64,000 bases of DNA, taken from positions 1 through 64,000 of the forward strand of contig CAYNPH010000037.1 in the NCBI GenBank assembly GCA_964399035.1, in the 5' to 3' direction. The notes under the pieces were generated by a model. The model had not been told where the DNA came from. It was given only the letters and a program-made list of their open reading frames with translations, and did not search any database. How positions within the stretch are numbered: position 1 is the stretch's first letter; each line of letters opens with the position of its first letter. Below are positions 58,800-64,000 of this stretch, one piece after another. Position numbers and translations under genes: made by a program. Source of the stretch: WAOL01 sp964399035. GTDB lineage: Archaea; Thermoproteota; Thermoprotei_A; Sulfolobales; NBVN01.

Positions 58800-59531
58800 A
58801 TGCCCGACGCAATACTTCAGGTAAGGAACGTTGTTAAGAGGTTCGGAGGGATAATCGCGGTAAACAACATTAGCTTCGACGTGCGTGAAGGCGAGATCAT
58901 GGGGCTCATAGGCCCTAACGGCGCCGGTAAGACGACCCTCTTCAACTGCATAACCGGTATATACACGCCTGAGGAAGGCAAGGTATACTTCATGGGTGAG
59001 GACATAACAGGGTTACCGCCCCACAAAATAGCGCTTAAGGGCATAGCTAGGACATGGCAGAAGACAAGGCCCTTCAAGAAAATGACCGTGCTGGAGGCAG
59101 TCACGGTGGGCGCGCTACTAAGAACAAGTAACGTCGACAAAGCCATGAGGAAGGCCGAGGAAGTCCTTAAATTCATCGGGTTCCCTGAAGAGAAGATAAA
59201 CGCCTTAGGCAAGGACATAACCCTCATGGATCACAAGATGGTTGACCTAGCGAGGGCCATAGCGACAGAGCCCAAACTACTCCTGCTGGACGAGGTCGCC
59301 GCCGGCCTAAGGCCCCACGAGATGGATAGGCTTGCGGAGGTTCTGAGGAAGATAAACTCTGAGAAAGGAATAACGATGATAGTGGTGGAGCACGTGATGA
59401 GGTTCGTGATGGGGCTGAGCGAAAGGATCGTGGTGATGCATGAAGGACAGAAGATTGCTGAGGGCCGCCCGGAGGAAATAGCGAACAACCCGAAGGTAAT
59501 TGAAGCCTACCTAGGCACGAAGCCCGTGTGA
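58800..59531 (+). CDS. livG: Branched-chain amino acid-type ABC ATPase LivG
   Basis: A 243-residue ATPase: Walker A GPNGAGKTTLFN, RTWQKTRPF in the Q-loop region, Walker B LLLLDEVAAGL, VVEHVMRFV with the switch His, and the LivG-type YLGTKPV end. The signature position reads TLMDHKMVDLARAIA; LSGGQ or the LivG-type LxYGxQ is missing both glycines, so one composite ATP site may be weak. ATG 58800. Confidence 0.9.
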   Translation: MPDAILQVRNVVKRFGGIIAVNNISFDVREGEIMGLIGPNGAGKTTLFNCITGIYTPEEGKVYFMGEDITGLPPHKIALKGIARTWQKTRPFKKMTVLEAVTVGALLRTSNVDKAMRKAEEVLKFIGFPEEKINALGKDITLMDHKMVDLARAIATEPKLLLLDEVAAGLRPHEMDRLAEVLRKINSEKGITMIVVEHVMRFVMGLSERIVVMHEGQKIAEGRPEEIANNPKVIEAYLGTKPV

Positions 59532-59546
59532 GGGAGGTGGTCACAC

Positions 59547-60263
59547 GTGAGCGCATCCATGCTCGAGCTGAAAGGGATTCACGCAGGCTACGGGGAGTTC
59601 CGCGTGCTCCACGACGTCAACATGCGTGTGGAGAAGGGCGAGATAGTCGCGTTGATAGGGCCCAACGGTGCGGGCAAGACGACAACGCTCAGAACCGTGC
59701 TCGGAATGACGACCCTCTACGAGGGTAAGGTGCTCTTCAAGGGCGAAGACATAACTAAGGTACCGACACACAAGAGGGTTGAGAAAGGCATAGCGATGGT
59801 GCCGGAAGGCAGGGGAATATTCACACCACTAACGGTGTATGAGAACCTCCTCGCCGGCGCCTACACGAAGAGGGCCGAGGAGAAGCTGCAGGACTCCCTA
59901 GAATTCGTCTTCACCCTCTTCCCAAAGCTAAAGGAAAGGAGGAACCAAATAGCGGGGACGCTGTCCGGCGGCGAGGCCCAGATGCTCGCCATAGCAAGGG
60001 CACTCATGTCGAGACCGGAGCTACTACTCCTCGACGAGCCGAGCTTGGGCCTAGCTCCTAAGATCGTGCTTGAGGTATTCGACGTTATCAGGAAGCTAAG
60101 GGAGGAGGGAGTAACGATACTTATAGTGGAGCAGCACGTGAAGAACTCCCTAGAGACCGCCGACAGGGCGTACGTGATGGAGACGGGCAGGATAGTGCTT
60201 GAGGGCGAGGCCAGGTCACTACTCAAGGATGAGAGGCTGAAGAAGGCATACCTAGTGATATAG
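59547..60263 (+). CDS. livF: Branched-chain amino acid-type ABC ATPase LivF
   Basis: A 238-residue ATPase: Walker A GPNGAGKTTTLR, signature LSGGEAQMLAIARA (canonical), Walker B LLLLDEPSLGL, IVEQHVKNSL with the switch His, VPEGRGIFTPLTVYENL typical of LivF. GTG 59547 after GGGAGGTGG. Completes a livKHMGF set in one direction. Confidence 0.93.
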   Translation: MSASMLELKGIHAGYGEFRVLHDVNMRVEKGEIVALIGPNGAGKTTTLRTVLGMTTLYEGKVLFKGEDITKVPTHKRVEKGIAMVPEGRGIFTPLTVYENLLAGAYTKRAEEKLQDSLEFVFTLFPKLKERRNQIAGTLSGGEAQMLAIARALMSRPELLLLDEPSLGLAPKIVLEVFDVIRKLREEGVTILIVEQHVKNSLETADRAYVMETGRIVLEGEARSLLKDERLKKAYLVI

Positions 60264-60324
60264 TGGCGGAAGGCCCTTCCCCTTAACCCCCGAAGAATTT
60301 TCTTGCAGGTAAGCTACCCTTCCC

Positions 60325-60813
60325 TCACTCCCCGTGAAGCTTCGCCGTGTTCCTCAGTAACTCGGTAGCCTCGGAAAGCATGGACGCTACCCCCTCAACC
60401 TCCTCAGCCTTAATGCCTAACCCGTCAATACTGACCTTACCGAGTAACGCAACCCCCTCCAGCGCCGTTATTGCTGGCTCTATGAAGCCCCTTAAAACGC
60501 CGGCGTACACGTGCGGGTAATCCCTCTCCAGCACCTCCTTAACGAACTTAACCTTCCTTAACGCCTTCCTAGCCGAGTCGATCGCCGACTTAACGTACAT
60601 GTTCGCCATCGAGTCGCTCGAAAGCGGGAAGCCCGTTAACGCGGTCTGAATGAGTAACCTATCAACGACGCCCTTACGCGACTCCCTAAGCACGTTCTCC
60701 GCAACACGCAACTTCATAGCGGACAACCTAGCATTCCTCACAGCGTCCTCCAACTCACCCGCTAAATCACCTAAACCGCGCCTACCGAAGAACCTGCCGA
60801 GCCACGGGCTCAA
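60325..60813 (-). CDS. Small all-helical protein, possibly ESCRT-III/CdvB-like
   Basis: A 162-residue protein, predicted almost wholly helical with two long amphipathic helices (LAGELEDAVRNARLSAMKLR and SMANMYVKSAIDSARKALRK) and a basic N-terminus (WLGRFFGRRG). The pattern of a basic start, a long helical hairpin and an A-x-x-Y-x-x-x-A stretch loosely recalls crenarchaeal CdvB paralogues, but no diagnostic motif confirms it. Unknown protein is the safe call. Confidence 0.55.
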   Translation of the reverse strand: MSPWLGRFFGRRGLGDLAGELEDAVRNARLSAMKLRVAENVLRESRKGVVDRLLIQTALTGFPLSSDSMANMYVKSAIDSARKALRKVKFVKEVLERDYPHVYAGVLRGFIEPAITALEGVALLGKVSIDGLGIKAEEVEGVASMLSEATELLRNTAKLHGE

Positions 60814-60901
60814 AGCCCCTAACCATATGGAGTCACTCCTTCAAAGGTAATAACGCTACTCCGAAACCACCCGGAATCCCTTGGCACGCAGTTACTGAGG
60901 A

Positions 60902-61897
60902 CTAAAGCTCGCTTGCCACCCTAGGGCAGAGCGGGTCCGGTGAGTGCGGATTCCTCCTCAACATATAGGATCGGGCGAAGCACCCGCCCCTGCACTCGCT
61001 GGCGACAGGGCATGAAGCGCAGGGCTCCACGCGAGGAGGTCTCGACACGGACTTAATTACCGGGTGACTCATTAGCTTCGCCCACGCACCCCTAACGCCG
61101 TCCTTAACTACGTTCGCTACCTCCACGTTCATCACGTCGCAAAGCACTACCCTGCCGGAGGGCGTGACGTCCATAACTCCCCAGTCCCTGCAGTTCGCCG
61201 TCCTAAGCCACGGCGACTTACTGACCACTCTTAGGAAGGGTGTGCACCACACGTCAACGACCACGCCAAGCTCCTCCGCAACCCTCTCAACAGCCTTCAA
61301 CGCGGCAACGTAGTGCCTGCTACTGACGTAGGAATGTATCCTTAAAGCCGTTCCCGCGGGCATTGCCGGGATAATGGACACTGACTCGGCCCCTAACTCC
61401 AGCGCCTTCTCGATAGCCTCACCAACGTACCTCCAGTTAAGCTCAGACACCGACACGTTAACGTGGAAGGGGACGCCGTGATCCCTCAGCAGGTTAATCC
61501 CATTTAATACTGCGTCCCAAGACCCCCTCCCCCTGATTAACTCGTGTACGTCCCTTGACGGGCCCTCTATACTTGTGAATACTTTCACTCCTAACCTGCT
61601 TAGCTGTGATGCTAGGTCGTTATTTAGGAGCGTGGCGTTCGTGAACACGCTTGCCTCCATACCCAGCTCAACTATTTCGTTAAGGATCCTCACTAAGTCT
61701 CCCCTCAGCAACGGCTCACCCCCAGTCAGGTGGATGTGCTCAACCTCGGCGTCCGCGGCGTCCCTGATGATGTCCAGCACCTTCTCAGTCGGTAACTCCC
61801 GCTCGTGCATGTAGGGGGTGGCGTAACAGTGTTTGCACGCCAGGTTGCACCTGGCTGAGATAATCCATATTATCGTCTCCAATCCTTCATCGCTCAC
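60902..61897 (-). CDS. Radical SAM protein with SPASM domain
   Basis: A 331-residue enzyme. CNLACKHCY (about residues 17-25) is the CX3CX2C motif and LTGGEPLL the SAM-binding GGE. The C-terminal CASCPVASECRGGCFARSYM with a following PDPLC forms a SPASM auxiliary cluster. Relatives include haem-pathway AhbC/AhbD/NirJ, peptide-maturation and sulfatase-activating enzymes; no substrate peptide was found beside it. Sixty-three bp separate it from the thioredoxin-like gene upstream on the same strand. ATG 61897. Confidence 0.85.
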   Translation of the reverse strand: MSDEGLETIIWIISARCNLACKHCYATPYMHERELPTEKVLDIIRDAADAEVEHIHLTGGEPLLRGDLVRILNEIVELGMEASVFTNATLLNNDLASQLSRLGVKVFTSIEGPSRDVHELIRGRGSWDAVLNGINLLRDHGVPFHVNVSVSELNWRYVGEAIEKALELGAESVSIIPAMPAGTALRIHSYVSSRHYVAALKAVERVAEELGVVVDVWCTPFLRVVSKSPWLRTANCRDWGVMDVTPSGRVVLCDVMNVEVANVVKDGVRGAWAKLMSHPVIKSVSRPPRVEPCASCPVASECRGGCFARSYMLRRNPHSPDPLCPRVASEL

Positions 61898-61960
61898 TCG
61901 TCACCACCTGATGCCGTAATAGATGCGGTGTTGGGGAGCATTAAGCATTCCGCGGTGGCG

Positions 61961-62767
61961 CTACTTGGCTCCAGCGTTTCGAGGGGTGCGGGCACACGAT
62001 TTAATCGCGTTAAGGTACTCCTCGTCCCTTAAGATGGTTTCCTGCTCCTTAACAACGTAATCAATCACTTGCTTACTCTCGCTTAACAGCACCGACGTCA
62101 CCTTTCTTGAGACCTCCCTAACCCTGCCTAGGTTCTGTGGGAGAGGTATGCCGGCCCTACCCACGGATACTTTAGCCAGCAACCACGCACCTATCAGCGA
62201 CGCGTTTACCGACGCAAGGGCATCCTCGATATTCGGTCCGCTAACCCAGTACAGCTCCCTAACGAAGCCGTATGCGAGCGCCTTAGGTCCCTTAACCCTA
62301 ATCTTAGAGAGTAGCTCGTCCCCCCTACTCACGACCTCATTAAGCAATTCACCTTCCCTTACCCCACCGAGCCCCGTCCTAGCCGCTAGCCTCAGGAACC
62401 CTGTGCGGGCAATCACCCCTAGATCCTCATGCACTAGGAGGACGGAGAGCATGTAGGATGATGCTAGCACTGTCTTAACTAATCTCTCGTAGGCCTCCTC
62501 CACATTGCGGGGGACGTACGGCCTCGTATCGCCGCCCCTGAGGAGAGCTGCCACTAGCTCCGGTTTGAGGGGGTCCGTGGCTAGGGCCTCACCCTCACTG
62601 GCGAGGAGGGGTACGCTCAGCACGCCATGCTTGATTGCGTCATCGGGTGGGTGATCAAGGCTAACCACCCTTACCTCATTGCTTAGTAGGTCTGTTGAGA
62701 TCAGGTGTTTAACCACTCTGTAGCTCGACCAGCATGTTGGGTGTACGTACAGCACGTACCTGCTCAA
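61961..62767 (-). CDS. Thioredoxin-like fold protein with CxxS motif and helical C-terminal domain
   Basis: A 268-residue protein. Residues 1-80 look like a thioredoxin/glutaredoxin fold: strand YVLYVHP, CWSS at the active-site turn (one Cys then Ser in place of CxxC), cis-proline in LSVPLLAS. The remaining 190 residues are helical and unrecognised (YGFVRELYWVSGPNIEDALA). A monothiol disulfide or ligand-binding role alongside the SPASM enzyme is an inference. TTG 62767. Confidence 0.6.
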   Translation of the reverse strand: MSRYVLYVHPTCWSSYRVVKHLISTDLLSNEVRVVSLDHPPDDAIKHGVLSVPLLASEGEALATDPLKPELVAALLRGGDTRPYVPRNVEEAYERLVKTVLASSYMLSVLLVHEDLGVIARTGFLRLAARTGLGGVREGELLNEVVSRGDELLSKIRVKGPKALAYGFVRELYWVSGPNIEDALASVNASLIGAWLLAKVSVGRAGIPLPQNLGRVREVSRKVTSVLLSESKQVIDYVVKEQETILRDEEYLNAIKSCARTPRNAGAK

Positions 62768-62946
62768 CGCGCTAACCCCGCTAGCCTTGCAATTAGCCTT
62801 AATCTAATTTTCTTGGATGATGAATTCCTTTTAAATCCATTTACAAAAAATAGATTCAGTCACGAGCTGATGCGTCGCACCTCAAGCACTGGGAGGTTCC
62901 CCGACGTATCAGCCCAGCACAGCGTAGCGTGTCCCGGGTGTTACGC

Positions 62947-64000
62947 ATGGGTACTGAAGCAAGTGATGGCGGCAAGCTTAAGAGGGTCCTTAACCTACGT
63001 GACCTGCTGGTTTTCGCTATAATGACAATGGTACCCATAGCCCCGATGGGCGTTTACGGCATCGTCGCCTCAGTGAGCCACGGGTACGTGCCGCTAACCT
63101 ACATCGTGGCCGCCGCGGCGATGTTTTTCACTGCGTGGTCCTACGGGCAGTTCGCTTTCAGGATCCCTGAGGCTGGCTCGGCCTACGCGTACGTGAGGGA
63201 GACCTTAGGACCGCATGCTGGCTTCATAACGGGGTGGGTCATCCTCCTTGACTACATACTCATACCCTCACTAGTGATACTCGTTGCCGCACTATGGTTG
63301 CAGGCGGTGAGCGGGGTTCCGATGTTCGTGTGGGCCCTCGCCTTCATAGCCTTCGCGACCGTGGCGAACATACTGGGGGTTGAGATGACGATGAAGGCGT
63401 CTATGGCGCTCTTCATTTTTGAGGCGGGCGTGCTGGCGGCGTTCGTCGCGGCCGCCGTGCTCAAGATAATCACTGACCCGAACCTGCACTTCAGCCTAGC
63501 ACCTTTCTACAACCCCGCAACGTTCTCGGTGGGCTACGTCGTGGCCGGGGCGTCCATAGCTGTGCTGAGCTTCCTGGGGTTCGACATCATGACAACGCTT
63601 GCCGAGGAGACGAAAGAGGCTAGGAGGGTCGTCAGTAAGGCGGTGGTTCTAGTGGTGCCCATAATAACTTCCTTCTTCGTGGTTCAGACGTACTTAGCCG
63701 CCGTGGTTCACCCGAGCTACACGTTCAAAGACACGGACGTGGCATTCTACTACATAGCCCGGGAAGTGGGTGGGAGGTGGCTACAGTTACTCACCATGGC
63801 TGGGACGGTGCTGGCGGCAGGCATAGGCGACACGCTCGCGGCCCAGGCAGGGATCTCCAGAGTGCTCTTCAGCATGGGGAGGCAGGGGCAGTTACCCAGA
63901 ATCTTCTCGAAACTGCACCCAAGGTTCAGAACACCCTACGTCTCGACGCTGGTCGTCGCCGCCATAACGGCGCCGATCGTGTACGTACTAACACTACGTG
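62947..64000 (+). CDS. APC-family amino acid/polyamine permease, 3'-truncated
   Basis: Translation from ATG 62947 stays open to the window edge (351 codons). LRDLLVFAIMTMVPIAPMGVYG is the first APC membrane segment, FRIPEAGSAYAYVRETLGPHAGF the conserved loop, and SFLGFDIMTTLAEETKEARR the helix 6-7 region of APC permeases. Downstream helices include SRVLFSMGRQGQLPRIF. Import of amino acids or polyamines by proton or sodium symport is the family role. Upstream in-frame GTG codons (62929, 62938) are possible starts. The 179 bp before it hold AT-rich sequence but no gene. Confidence 0.85.
   Translation, partial: MGTEASDGGKLKRVLNLRDLLVFAIMTMVPIAPMGVYGIVASVSHGYVPLTYIVAAAAMFFTAWSYGQFAFRIPEAGSAYAYVRETLGPHAGFITGWVILLDYILIPSLVILVAALWLQAVSGVPMFVWALAFIAFATVANILGVEMTMKASMALFIFEAGVLAAFVAAAVLKIITDPNLHFSLAPFYNPATFSVGYVVAGASIAVLSFLGFDIMTTLAEETKEARRVVSKAVVLVVPIITSFFVVQTYLAAVVHPSYTFKDTDVAFYYIAREVGGRWLQLLTMAGTVLAAGIGDTLAAQAGISRVLFSMGRQGQLPRIFSKLHPRFRTPYVSTLVVAAITAPIVYVLTLR

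Noticed and set aside
62768..62946. Precursor peptide for the SPASM enzyme
   Set aside because: No short frame here has a ribosome site or a Cys/Gly-rich core; frames seen are shadows of the permease.
1..64000. tRNA, rRNA, CRISPR arrays, insertion sequences
   Set aside because: No cloverleaf-like segments, regular spacer repeats, transposase motifs or long terminal inverted repeats were noticed; a dedicated tRNA search could not be run.

Overview
The window reads as about 64 kb of a thermophilic archaeon, most likely a crenarchaeon (Thermoproteota). Reasons: BRE/TATA-type promoters about 25-30 bp before mostly short-leader or leaderless genes; Arg codons dominated by AGG; many TTG and GTG starts; the short archaeal form of adenylosuccinate synthetase; CbiM/PDGLE/CbiQ/CbiO and Dpp/Liv transporters with archaeal surface anchors; and a PhoU protein fused to an AbrB DNA-binding domain. 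The species cannot be named from the sequence. I saw no rRNA, tRNA, CRISPR array or insertion sequence.

Layout. 0-3 kb: end of a ureohydrolase, a methyltransferase, and an ACT-domain/DUF711 pair. 3-9 kb (minus): purine nucleotide operon guaA, phosphoribosyltransferase, purB, purA, plus an FAD dehydrogenase. 9-15 kb: ATP-pyrophosphatase, CBS protein, cobalt/nickel ECF transporter, radical SAM enzyme, and a small DUF3303 gene that appears to use an ACG start. 15.5-25 kb: surface metallophosphoesterase, nucleoside phosphorylase, clan GH-A glycosidase, surface repeat protein, D-aminoacylase-type amidohydrolase, GNAT enzyme. 25-36.6 kb: a Dpp/Opp-family ABC importer in two blocks around a PhoU/AbrB gene, followed by a membrane protein, a sugar kinase and a GH38 alpha-mannosidase. 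The transporter may carry oligosaccharides instead of peptides.

36.6-44.3 kb: moaA; a radical SAM protein whose C-terminus looks like one lobe of a metal-chelate binding protein; a complete FecBCD/BtuFCD-type importer; a creatininase-family enzyme; and a cyclophilin-like protein. The fusion gene and the importer share an almost identical 22-bp operator-like element at the same promoter position. This is the best candidate for an undescribed system: uptake of a metal chelate or cofactor plus intracellular radical chemistry on it.

44.4-60.3 kb: pyrB, two paralogous three-subunit molybdenum hydroxylases (xanthine dehydrogenase family) arranged back to back, a dihydroorotase/allantoinase-type amidohydrolase and a complete Liv importer. 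These fit uptake and breakdown of an N-heterocycle, though pyrB and the amidohydrolase could simply serve pyrimidine synthesis. 60.3-64 kb: a small helical protein, a SPASM radical SAM enzyme with a thioredoxin-like neighbour, and the start of an APC-family permease cut by the window end.

Several intergenic regions hold perfect or near-perfect palindromes at promoter positions. They are listed separately because they can be tested and in some cases decide the correct start codon.
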